Source of the DNA: Algivirga pacifica
GTDB lineage: Bacteria; Bacteroidota; Bacteroidia; Cytophagales; Flammeovirgaceae
Assembly: GCF_039543525.1 (NCBI RefSeq)
Contig: NZ_BAABJX010000010.1
Coordinates: 1-64,000, forward strand
Direction: 5' to 3'
DNA: 64,000 nucleotides
Below, piece after piece: positions 46,246-54,697 of this stretch (within the stretch, counting starts at the first letter, position 1; each line of letters opens with the position of its first letter). The translations under genes and the position numbers were made by a program. The notes under the pieces were generated by a model. That model made no database searches and was not told the DNA's origin. It saw only the letters and a program-made list of their open reading frames with translations.

Positions 46246-48171
46246 ATGAGCAAAGCCGAATTCAAAAAACTTATTGACGACTATAACAAAACCAAGGCCG
46301 AAGAGAAAAAAGTAATCCCATTTCTGGAGTTCTTGGAACTTGTAAAAAAAGACCATAGCCTTTCTTGTCTAGCACACAAGCGCATGTTTAATGCCATTAC
46401 AGGTAAAGGCTTTGAACTATTAGATACTGAAACAGATATACGGCTTCGAAGAGTTTTTGGTGCCAATACCCAAGTAAAAAGCTATAATTTCTTCAGAGAT
46501 GAGTTCTTTGGTATTGAACAAGTACTTCAAAAGCTAGTACGCTACTTCTTCTCGGCTTCCATGAAAGGAGAAGAAAGCCGACAAGTACTCTTTTTGGTAG
46601 GACCTGTAGGTGCAGGAAAATCTTCCCTCATCGAAAAACTTAAACAAGGTCTGGAGGAAGCTTCCCCTATTTATTATCTGGAAGGTTCTCCTATGCATAT
46701 CAACCCTCTTTGTGCCATTCCTAAAGCATTAAGGCCTGAAATGGAGAAAGTCCTAGGAGTGGAAATAGAAGGTGAATTAGACCCCATAAGCCAATACAAG
46801 CTAGACGAAGAATTTGAAGGAGACTTCACCAAGTTCAATGTCGCTATGATGCGATTCAGCACCAAGAAACGTCTAGGTATTGGCATGGTTCCTCCAGTAG
46901 ACCCAAACAACCAGGATACCTCTGTTTTGATCGGATCAGAAGACATCTCCAAGCTTGACCGCTACTCAGAAGATGACCCTCGTGTCTTAACTCTGAACGG
47001 TGCCTTCAATGCCGGCAATAGAGGAATGGTAGAGTTTATAGAAGTATTCAAAAACGAAATCGAATACCTGCATGTCATGCTTACTGCCACACAGGAGAAG
47101 CGTATTCCTGCCCCCGGCAAGCATGGTATGATTTATTTTGATGGAGTAATCCTTGCGCACTCCAATGAGGCAGAGTGGAACAAGTTCAAAGCTGACCACA
47201 CTAACGAAGCCATTCTAGATCGTATCGTAAAGATTGAAGTTCCTTATGTACTAGAGCTTTCAGAAGAAAAGAAGATCTATCAAAAAATCATCGACCGTTC
47301 TGATTTCAATGCTCATATCGCTCCACATTCCTTGGCTATCGCTTCCATGTTTGGCATCCTTACTCGTCTAAAGCCTACAGCCAAATGTGACCTCCTTACC
47401 AAACTCAAGTTATACAATGGGGATGAGGTGACTGAAAGAGGACAAACCAAGCACATCAATGTGATGGAACTAAAAGATGAGCACCCTGACGAAGGAATGA
47501 GCGGTATTTCTACTCGTTTTATCATGAAAGCGCTGGATAATGCTCTTTCGGATAGTGAGACCAATACTATTCACCCAATCTCCGTATTGGATGCGCTGCA
47601 AAATAAGCTGAAAGAAGAACCGCTTCCAGAAGACACCAAGGAACATTATATGCATATCCTGAAGGATATTCTTTACAAAGAATACCTTAAAATGCTAGAA
47701 GCGGATATTACCAAAGCCTTTGTCCATGCTTACGAGGAACAAGCCGAAACCCTATTCCAAAACTATCTGGATCATGTAGAGGCTTATGTTCTTAAAAGAA
47801 AAGTCAATGATGGAAAAAGTGAGATGGCACCGGATGTGAAATTCTTAGCCTCCATCGAAGAACAAATTGGTATCACAGGAAGTGCTTCCGACGGTTTCCG
47901 ACAAGATGTGATGAGTTACATTACGCATATCCTAAGACGCAAAGGAACACTTCATTACTATAGTTATGAGCCTCTAAAAGAAGCGATTGAGAAAAAACTA
48001 ATGGCTTCCGTGAAGGATATCACCCGCATCATTCTGAAATCAAAAACCCGTGATAAGGAACAGAAGAAAAAGTATGAGGCGATGACGCAACAGTTGATCA
48101 ATAACGGCTACAACGAAGAGAGTTGCGAAGCCGTACTCAACTTTGCCGCTAATAACCTTTGGAAAGATTGA
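46246..48171 (+). CDS. prkA: PrkA/YeaG serine protein kinase
   Basis: 641 residues from ATG 46246. The N-terminal AAA+ domain has Walker A GPVGAGKSS at 119-127, and the DPRVLTLNGAFNAGNRGMVEFIE block is typical; the C-terminal part carries the PrkA kinase-like domain. It is a stress-related kinase/ATPase known from E. coli YeaG and Bacillus PrkA, linked to nutrient starvation. It is the first gene of the conserved trio prkA-DUF444-spoVR. A heptamer tract separates it from the second gene. Confidence 0.93.
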   Translation: MSKAEFKKLIDDYNKTKAEEKKVIPFLEFLELVKKDHSLSCLAHKRMFNAITGKGFELLDTETDIRLRRVFGANTQVKSYNFFRDEFFGIEQVLQKLVRYFFSASMKGEESRQVLFLVGPVGAGKSSLIEKLKQGLEEASPIYYLEGSPMHINPLCAIPKALRPEMEKVLGVEIEGELDPISQYKLDEEFEGDFTKFNVAMMRFSTKKRLGIGMVPPVDPNNQDTSVLIGSEDISKLDRYSEDDPRVLTLNGAFNAGNRGMVEFIEVFKNEIEYLHVMLTATQEKRIPAPGKHGMIYFDGVILAHSNEAEWNKFKADHTNEAILDRIVKIEVPYVLELSEEKKIYQKIIDRSDFNAHIAPHSLAIASMFGILTRLKPTAKCDLLTKLKLYNGDEVTERGQTKHINVMELKDEHPDEGMSGISTRFIMKALDNALSDSETNTIHPISVLDALQNKLKEEPLPEDTKEHYMHILKDILYKEYLKMLEADITKAFVHAYEEQAETLFQNYLDHVEAYVLKRKVNDGKSEMAPDVKFLASIEEQIGITGSASDGFRQDVMSYITHILRRKGTLHYYSYEPLKEAIEKKLMASVKDITRIILKSKTRDKEQKKKYEAMTQQLINNGYNEESCEAVLNFAANNLWKD

Positions 48172-48174
48172 TTT

Positions 48175-48262
48175 AAGGTAAGAGGTAAAAGGGAATAGGT
48201 AAAAAGTACCTCTTCCATTTTACCTCTTACCTCTTACCTTTTACCTCTTACCTCTTACCTTT
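48175..48262. repeat. TACCTCT/TACCTTT heptamer array at a translation start
   Basis: Six in-register units (TACCTCT twice, TACCTTT, and the same again) occupy 48221-48262 and end 2 bases before the DUF444 ATG. On the left, inverted words (GGTAAGA, GGTAAAA) start at 48177 and can pair with the right side (48175-48190 with 48218-48233 region). The tract fills the whole gap between prkA and the DUF444 gene. Confidence 0.85.
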
Positions 48263-48264
48263 TT

Positions 48265-49437
48265 ATGGCTATTTTTAGAGATTTCAGCACACAAAAACGA
48301 GACCGGTCCGCCTCGGATCGTCAGCGACACAAAGAACTCGTCAAGAAAAAAATCAAAGAAGGCATTGCCGACATTATTGCTGAAGAAGCAATCATCGGCA
48401 AGAATAAAAACAAAGTCATCAAAGTACCTATTAAAGGCATCAAAGAATATCGCTTTATCTATGGGCGAAATAACAATGGAACGGCTCAAGGAACGGGACA
48501 AGAAGAGAAAGGGCAAATCATACAAGATGGACGTGGAAACCCACAGAAAGGAGAGTATGGGGAAGCAGGGAATCAACCTGGTGAGGATATGTATGAAACC
48601 GAAATCACCATAGAAGAAGCTATCAATATGATGTTTGAGGACCTGGAACTTCCTGAGTTAGAACGAAAGAAGTATTTCTTTACAGAAACAGAGGTCTTCA
48701 AAAAATTCAAGGGATACCAGAAAAAAGGCGTAAGAGCACGTCTCTCCAAGAAAAAAACCATGAAAAACCGACTGAAACGAAAGATCGTGCTCAGTAGTCG
48801 GGAACAAGAGTCAGAGGAGGAACGCTCCTACCCTTTCCATAATGATGACCTGGTATACAAACGCATGACCGTAGACATCAAGGAACATTCCAATGCTGTG
48901 GTTTTCTGTGTCATGGATACTAGTGCCTCTATGGACCAAACCAAGAAATACCTTGCCCGAAGTTTCTATTTTCTTCTTTATACCTTTCTGAAAAACCGCT
49001 ATCAAAACACAGAAATTGTCTTTGTTGCTCATCATACGGAAGCCAAAGAGGTTTCCGAAGATGACTTCTTCCACAAGGTAGAATCTGGCGGCACCATGAT
49101 CTCTTCCGGTTACAAGAAAGTACTGGAAATTATCGAGAAAAGGTATAATCCAGTCCTATGGAACATCTATACCTTCCATTGCTCTGATGGAGATAACTTT
49201 AGTAGTGACAATCGCTCCGCAAAGGAATATGCCAAGCGTTTGGCTGATGTTTGTAACCTCTTTGGATATGGGGAGATCAAACCTAATACAAGCTACTCCT
49301 GGTCAAGTATGATTGACGAATTCAAGGGTATTGAAGCCGATAACTTTATCTGTCTTAAAATACGGAACAAGGAAAATATCTGGCCTGCCCTTAAGAAATT
49401 CCTTACGCTGGACAAGAGCAACTCCCTTATGGAATAA
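48265..49437 (+). CDS. DUF444 protein (YeaH/YhbH-like)
   Basis: A 390-residue protein of the DUF444 family, second gene of the prkA operon. The N-terminal basic section includes RSASDRQRHKELVKKKIKEG. From residue 205 a von Willebrand A-like domain carries the metal site CVMDTSASMDQ and the block HHTEAKEVSEDDFF...GGT, which is characteristic. It probably bridges PrkA to its targets under stress. The start codon follows a heptamer array by 2 bases, which is unusual for a ribosome-entry region. Confidence 0.9.
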   Translation: MAIFRDFSTQKRDRSASDRQRHKELVKKKIKEGIADIIAEEAIIGKNKNKVIKVPIKGIKEYRFIYGRNNNGTAQGTGQEEKGQIIQDGRGNPQKGEYGEAGNQPGEDMYETEITIEEAINMMFEDLELPELERKKYFFTETEVFKKFKGYQKKGVRARLSKKKTMKNRLKRKIVLSSREQESEEERSYPFHNDDLVYKRMTVDIKEHSNAVVFCVMDTSASMDQTKKYLARSFYFLLYTFLKNRYQNTEIVFVAHHTEAKEVSEDDFFHKVESGGTMISSGYKKVLEIIEKRYNPVLWNIYTFHCSDGDNFSSDNRSAKEYAKRLADVCNLFGYGEIKPNTSYSWSSMIDEFKGIEADNFICLKIRNKENIWPALKKFLTLDKSNSLME

Positions 49438-49449
49438 CCCTGTCAGTTT

Positions 49450-49577
49450 TTAATTATCAATTTTCAATTATTAATTTTTAATAATCAATTATTAATTTTC
49501 AATTATTAATTACCAATGATCAATCGCAGAAGCTGTTCATGAGTTATTAAAAATTGAAAATTATAATTGAAAATTAA
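49450..49577. repeat. TCAATTA/TTAATTT heptamer tract with inverted right arm
   Basis: Eleven heptamers in register run from 49450 to 49526: TCAATTA three times, TTAATTT twice, and close variants such as TTAATAA and CCAATGA. From about 49545 to 49581 the complement appears (AAATTGAAAATTATAATTG), so the two sides can pair. The SpoVR start codon at 49577 is inside the right arm. Confidence 0.85.
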
Positions 49578-50977
49578 TGACAATCATGGACTGGACGGTA
49601 AAAGACTTAGAGAAATGGAATAATAAAATTGAGGAGCTGGTACAATCGCTAGGATTAGATTGTTTTCCTCAAGAATTTGAAGTGTGTGACTACCATGATA
49701 TGCTGGGATATCAATCCTATGTAGGAATGCCCTCCCGCTACCCTCATTGGAGTTTTGGAAAATCCTTCGAAAAGCAACGGACGATGTATAAGTTGGGCGT
49801 AGGTGGTTTAGCTTATGAGATGGTCATCAATACTAACCCATGTTTGGCGTACCTGATGATTGACAACCCGTTGTCTATACAGGTATTGACCATTGCGCAC
49901 GTATATGGACACAATGACTTTTTCAAGAATAACATCAATTTCGCTCATACACGCCCTGAACTGGCATTGGAAATGTTTAAGACTCATGCTGATCGGGTAA
50001 GACGCTATATTGAAACTCCTAGTATAGGCTATGAGAAAGTAGAAAATATTCTGGATGCAGCCCATGCCATCAGCTTTCATACCAACCGAAACCTAAGAAT
50101 ACAGCAACTATCAGAAGAGGAACAAAAAGATCAATTCTACCAACGACTCAATAAGGAGCCTGACCCGTGGAATCACTTGCATAGTAAAGAAGAAGAAAGT
50201 GCGACCACAGATGCTTTTATTCCTGAACCTACAGAAGACTTAATGGGCTTTATCAGCGAATTCAATAAGGAGCTGGAAGATTGGGAAAAAGATCTTATGC
50301 ATATCGTCAGGGAAGAGACCCTTTACTTTATGCCGCAGATGGAAACCAAGATTATGAATGAGGGATGGGCCAGTTTCTGGCATTTCACTATTCTGAATCG
50401 CTTGAATCTTCCTCCAGAATTGCATATGGATTTTGTACGGGCTCATAATCAGGTGATACGTCCTCACCCTGGTGGACTGAACCCTTATCACGTAGGATAC
50501 TCTATCTTCACCCGTTTAGCTGGTAGTGATGGTCATCAAATCGACTACGAAATTAACCCTCAAATATTCGACATCAGGACTATAGATAGAGATGCCTCTT
50601 TCCTTAGACGATTCCTGACCAAAGAGCTGGCTCAAGAATTACATTTATTTGAATACAAACAAAGAGGCAATCGGGTCACAGTAAGCGATGTCAGTGATGA
50701 TGATGGTTGGGAAACCGTGCGAGATACACTCATTAAAAATACGGGAATGAATGGCATTCCTGTTATCAAGGTAAAAGGTATTAATCCACTCTCCAATACA
50801 CTTCAATTATTACACGAGTATGATGACCGAGAGTTGGAACTGAATTACGTCCGCAAAACGATGGAATATATTTATAGACTTTGGAGTAAAAGACCCGTTA
50901 CGCTAGAGACCATCATTGATAATCGGGAAGTTACCTGTACCTTTAAAAACAATAACTTTACTGTAGAAGAAAGTTAA
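49577..50977 (+). CDS. SpoVR family protein (YcgB-like)
   Basis: A 466-residue protein of the SpoVR/YcgB family, third gene of the prkA trio. The family motifs YHDMLGYQSYVGMPSRYPHWSFGK (near 38-61), HVYGHNDFFKNN (near 112-123) and MNEGWASFWH (near 260) are intact. The trio is widespread in non-sporulating bacteria, so the name does not imply spores. Its role is in stress response, otherwise unknown. ATG 49577 and ATG 49586 are both possible starts. Confidence 0.92.
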   Translation: MTIMDWTVKDLEKWNNKIEELVQSLGLDCFPQEFEVCDYHDMLGYQSYVGMPSRYPHWSFGKSFEKQRTMYKLGVGGLAYEMVINTNPCLAYLMIDNPLSIQVLTIAHVYGHNDFFKNNINFAHTRPELALEMFKTHADRVRRYIETPSIGYEKVENILDAAHAISFHTNRNLRIQQLSEEEQKDQFYQRLNKEPDPWNHLHSKEEESATTDAFIPEPTEDLMGFISEFNKELEDWEKDLMHIVREETLYFMPQMETKIMNEGWASFWHFTILNRLNLPPELHMDFVRAHNQVIRPHPGGLNPYHVGYSIFTRLAGSDGHQIDYEINPQIFDIRTIDRDASFLRRFLTKELAQELHLFEYKQRGNRVTVSDVSDDDGWETVRDTLIKNTGMNGIPVIKVKGINPLSNTLQLLHEYDDRELELNYVRKTMEYIYRLWSKRPVTLETIIDNREVTCTFKNNNFTVEES

Positions 50978-51035
50978 AAGGTATTCAAGGTCTTTTCGGA
51001 TGTTTTATTTTTGGAGATGTACTTCCTTAAAAAAT

Positions 51036-51208
51036 ATAAATCATCCCGTATTAACAATACGACTTAGATTTCTAAGAATTCATCACTTTACAACTATATC
51101 ACAAGCCCTTTATAAGCTTCTTCATTTTTTCCTTGCCACCGTGGCCCGGATGAAAAACGAAGCAAAAAAAATGAGCCATCCCTTAAGTGTTAATATGGGA
51201 TGACTCAT
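51036..51208. mobile_element. MITE-like element, family A, copy 2
   Basis: A 173-base copy of the element at 17355-17681. The ends (51036-51056 and 51188-51208) are inverted repeats of the same kind, and the left interior (AAGAATTCATCACTTTACAA, then AAGCCCTTTATAAGCTTCTT) aligns base by base with copy 1. Copy 2 lacks most of the copy 1 interior but carries an additional micro-palindrome, GCCAC-C-GTGGC, at about 51135-51145, where copy 1 runs straight on. The region 51171-51208 can terminate the minus-strand spondin gene. Confidence 0.75.
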
Positions 51209-51231
51209 CTATACTATATATGATACTTCAT

Positions 51232-52485
51232 CTATTGAGCCTCAATAGTTATACGAAGGTAAGTAGATACCTCTTCAGGTACATTAGCACTTGGGGAGGT
51301 TTCTTCTTCTACCACTCCTCCTTCATCTTCACCAGTATTAGGCCCTGCCTGACGTGGTGCTTGATTTGCTCCTGCCCCTGCATATTCATCCACCTCTGTA
51401 CCGGCATCATATAGCAATGCTTCCTCTGTAACATCACCACTGATCGGCTCACCATTGGAATCGAACAATGATAACTGATCCAGTCCTACAAACCAATCGT
51501 TAGACTGTATGAACATCGTTGCCAATGAAAGTCTGTCTCCATCTTCGGCTTCAAAGGTAAAGGTATAAGCCCCCCCGGGTCCAATAGGCCCTACCGCAGT
51601 CTCTCCCTCAGGAGTATTAAATACATCCGTATATTCAGCAACATCTCCGTCCTCTGCCAATGCTTCCAACGCTGCCGAAGCAGCTTCTGACATCATAAAT
51701 ATTTCATTGCTTTCACCTACGAAGAATGCTCCGGGAGCAAATGGCGTAACCAGTCCACTGTTTTCAGATAGGTCCGTAAACATGGTGGTGCTCATACCAT
51801 CTTCAGCAATTGCCTCTAATCCCTCAGATGCTTTCTCTCCCACCTCAAACAGTGGCATTTGATCTGTAAAATGAATAACATATACCCCAGGAGAAACAGG
51901 GCTCGGCAAGTTAGAATTGTCTGATAAGTTCGCAATGGTTACCGTGAATAGTGTTCCACCATCATGTTCAACGGTTACTTGTATCAACTCATTCACAGCA
52001 GGGTACGTAAAACCATCCTGTACATCCGAAAGTAAAGAGACTACCCCACCTTCATCTGTGCCTGTATTGGGAGCTTCCTGACGAGGTGCTTGATTGGGCC
52101 CCTCTCCCGGAGCTTCATTTTCTTCTGTGCCTGCATCCCATAAAGCTATTAACTCCGTAATATCTCCTGTAAGCGCCACCCCACTCTCATCATAAAGCGC
52201 AATTCCTGTTGCCTCCGGAGCAAAAAATACATCATTGGTTTGCACGAACATGTTTGCAAAAGACAAGTAATGTCCTTGTCCTGCATTAAAGCTAAAACTC
52301 AGACTCTCTCCAGGAGCTACCGCGTCCAATGAATCTGTACTGAAATAATCATATGCTGGATTTACATTTTCTATGGTAACCGTAAAGGTAGCCATGCCAT
52401 TCCCTCCATTATCATCGTCATCATCATCACAAGCCATAAATAAGAAAGGGGTAAATAGTAGACATAATGCCAATACTCTTTTCAT
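51232..52485 (-). CDS. Spondin-domain lipoprotein with internal duplication
   Basis: A 417-residue surface lipoprotein (lipobox FLFMAC, Cys19, followed by a run of Asp). Residues 30-150 and 300-400 are two versions of the Spondin_N domain: each has MF(V/I)Q(T/S)ND with a downstream DAGTE and a block G(P/A)NQAPRQ...PNTG. The middle (170-290) repeats a related but shorter motif (F-x-x-G-E-x-A-S/x-A-L-E). Spondin domains bind calcium and often carbohydrate. A 19-base palindrome at 52552-52570 lies 66 bases upstream. Confidence 0.78.
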   Translation of the reverse strand: MKRVLALCLLFTPFLFMACDDDDDDNGGNGMATFTVTIENVNPAYDYFSTDSLDAVAPGESLSFSFNAGQGHYLSFANMFVQTNDVFFAPEATGIALYDESGVALTGDITELIALWDAGTEENEAPGEGPNQAPRQEAPNTGTDEGGVVSLLSDVQDGFTYPAVNELIQVTVEHDGGTLFTVTIANLSDNSNLPSPVSPGVYVIHFTDQMPLFEVGEKASEGLEAIAEDGMSTTMFTDLSENSGLVTPFAPGAFFVGESNEIFMMSEAASAALEALAEDGDVAEYTDVFNTPEGETAVGPIGPGGAYTFTFEAEDGDRLSLATMFIQSNDWFVGLDQLSLFDSNGEPISGDVTEEALLYDAGTEVDEYAGAGANQAPRQAGPNTGEDEGGVVEEETSPSANVPEEVSTYLRITIEAQ

Positions 52486-52551
52486 GGTTTTCTTTTATAA
52501 GGATTAATAAATAAGTGACTTTATACATATCACTTCTCATAGATAATATTT

Positions 52552-52570
52552 ACCTACTAACTTAGTAGGT
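52552..52570. promoter_or_regulatory. Perfect 19-base palindrome upstream of the spondin gene
   Basis: ACCTACTAA-C-TTAGTAGGT is a 9-1-9 perfect dyad between the spondin start (52485) and the carboxyltransferase terminator (52606-52632). Symmetry and position suit an operator for a dimeric regulator. Confidence 0.5.
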
Positions 52571-52605
52571 TATGTATTAAGTAAACGAATGTTTACAGAC
52601 AAAAA

Positions 52606-52632
52606 AAGGTCACTGTAACGAACAGTAACCTT
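52606..52632 (-). terminator. Terminator of the carboxyltransferase gene
   Basis: AAGGTCACTGT (52606-52616) pairs with 52622-52632 (one mismatch); on the minus strand the stem is followed by TTTTTG. Confidence 0.8.
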
Positions 52633-52661
52633 ACATAATATTTCTATTCAAATAAGTATTT

Positions 52662-54296
52662 TTAGGTTTGAATGACCCCTACATTATAACGCTTGGTAAT
52701 AGGCGCATGATTAGCCGCTTCTATTCCCATAGAGATCACTTTTCGGGTATCCTCTGGAGCGATAACCCCATCTACCCAAAGGCGTGCTGCAGCATAATAT
52801 GGAGACAACTGTTCTTCATACTTGCTCTTGATATCTTCCAACAAAGCTTGCTCTTCTTCCTGAGTGATGGATTTCCCCTTGGCTTTCAAGGAAGCTACTT
52901 TGATTTGCAGTAATGTTTGGGCTGCTGCATTTCCACTCATCACAGCCATCTTCGCAGTAGGCCACGCATAAATCAGTCGAGGATCATATGCCTTACCGCA
53001 CATGGCATAGTTTCCTGCTCCATAGGAGTTCCCTACAATGATCGTAAACTTAGGCACAACTGAATTAGCCATGGCATTCACCATCTTGGCGCCATCTTTT
53101 ATAATACCTCCATGTTCCGCTCTGCTTCCTACCATAAAGCCGGATACATCTTGCAAAAACACCAAAGGAATCTTTTTCTGATTGCAGTTCATAATGAAAC
53201 GAGCGGCCTTATCTGCCGAATCTGAATAGATCACCCCGCCCATCTGCATCTCTCCTTTCTTGGTTTTGGTAACAGTACGTTGGTTGGCCACAATCCCTAC
53301 GGCCCACCCATCAATACGAGCATATCCACACAACAAGGTCTTCCCATAATCTTCTTTATAAGGCTCAAACGCTGAGCGATCGACCAACGCCTTAATTACC
53401 TCCAACATATCATAGGGTTTGGCCCGATCTACCGGCATATCTTTCAGTAACTCTTCTGCTGGTTTAAGAGGATACGCACGCTCACTTCGGTCAAAACCCG
53501 CAGAAGGGTTTACCCCCATCTTATCAAAGATACTTCGAATTCGATCCAAGCAATCTTTGTCATCCTTACATTTATAATCTGTCACCCCTGAGATCTCCGA
53601 ATGGGTCACCGCTCCTCCCAATGTCTCATTATCAATTTGTTCTCCAATTGCTGATTTCACCAAATAAGACCCTGCCAGAAATACAGAGCCTGTACCTTCT
53701 ACAATCATTGCCTCATCTGACATGATTGGGAGATACGCCCCACCAGCGACGCAACTACCCATAATAGCAGCTACTTGTATGATCCCTTCCGAAGACATCA
53801 CGGCATTATTTCTGAAGATCCTCCCAAAATGTTCTTTATCTGGAAAGATCTCATCCTGCATAGGCAAGAATACTCCGGCACTATCTACCAGATAGATAAT
53901 TGGAAGCTTATTTTCCATGGCTATTTCTTGTGCCCTTAGGTTTTTCTTGGCCGCAATGGGAAACCAGGCACCTGCTTTTACGGTGGCATCATTAGCCACC
54001 ACCACACATTGCCTATTACTGACATAGCCTATCCCCACAATTACACCTGCAGAAGGACAGCCTCCATACTCCTTATACATTCCATCTCCGGCAAAGGTCC
54101 CTACTTCCAAAAATTCCGTATCCCGGTCCAAAAGATAATCAATACGTTCCCTGGCGGTCATCTTCCCTTTTTTATGCTGGGAAGCTATTTTCTTTTCCCC
54201 TCCTCCTTTCCTCACTTCCTCTTGTCGACGCTGTAACTCTTGTAGCAGTTCATAAAACTGCAATTCATTTTGCGTTAGTTCTTTGTTGCTTATCAT
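52662..54296 (-). CDS. Acyl-CoA carboxylase carboxyltransferase subunit (MccB-like)
   Basis: A 544-residue biotin-dependent carboxyltransferase with the N-terminal and C-terminal crotonase-like halves. Wording such as VDSAGVFLPMQDEIFPDKEHFGRIF, MGSCVAGGAYLPIMSDE and GGAVTHSEISGVTDY matches the methylcrotonyl-CoA carboxylase beta subunit best. Propionyl-CoA or another acyl-CoA substrate is possible. The biotin carboxylase partner is not nearby. It is divergent from acs, with a 401-base gap (54297-54697) in which I see only a 6-bp inverted repeat GTTCCG/CGGAAC (about 54569-54607). Confidence 0.85.
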   Translation of the reverse strand: MISNKELTQNELQFYELLQELQRRQEEVRKGGGEKKIASQHKKGKMTARERIDYLLDRDTEFLEVGTFAGDGMYKEYGGCPSAGVIVGIGYVSNRQCVVVANDATVKAGAWFPIAAKKNLRAQEIAMENKLPIIYLVDSAGVFLPMQDEIFPDKEHFGRIFRNNAVMSSEGIIQVAAIMGSCVAGGAYLPIMSDEAMIVEGTGSVFLAGSYLVKSAIGEQIDNETLGGAVTHSEISGVTDYKCKDDKDCLDRIRSIFDKMGVNPSAGFDRSERAYPLKPAEELLKDMPVDRAKPYDMLEVIKALVDRSAFEPYKEDYGKTLLCGYARIDGWAVGIVANQRTVTKTKKGEMQMGGVIYSDSADKAARFIMNCNQKKIPLVFLQDVSGFMVGSRAEHGGIIKDGAKMVNAMANSVVPKFTIIVGNSYGAGNYAMCGKAYDPRLIYAWPTAKMAVMSGNAAAQTLLQIKVASLKAKGKSITQEEEQALLEDIKSKYEEQLSPYYAAARLWVDGVIAPEDTRKVISMGIEAANHAPITKRYNVGVIQT

Positions 54297-54697
54297 GGTT
54301 TAGTACAATGTGTTTTCATTGGGTAATTTGTTTTCACTCGGGTTATAAGAGCTTCTTTAAGTTAACATATATTTATTAATCTCCCCCATCCATCCTATAA
54401 AATCCTTGTATTGGGCAAACCATAGGATTACCTACACACAGAAAAGATAAATCCTAATATTCAGTGAAGTATGAAGCTCCCTGATATTCGGGATTTACAT
54501 GACTATGATTATATATTTCAATTGACGACTATCATTTTTCCTATAATAATCATTAGATTTTGCGAATGTTCCGGAATAATAGATTGAAAAAACCCTCATC
54601 AACGGAACATGTCAACAGACAAAAAAGACACACACTATACAAATAATAAGACAGCATAATAACATTTCATCCAAACTAAAAAACACACAGTTACGTC

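Noticed and set aside
49577..50977. Evidence for sporulation
   Set aside because: SpoVR with PrkA and DUF444 is a general stress trio found in many non-spore-formers; no other sporulation gene is visible.
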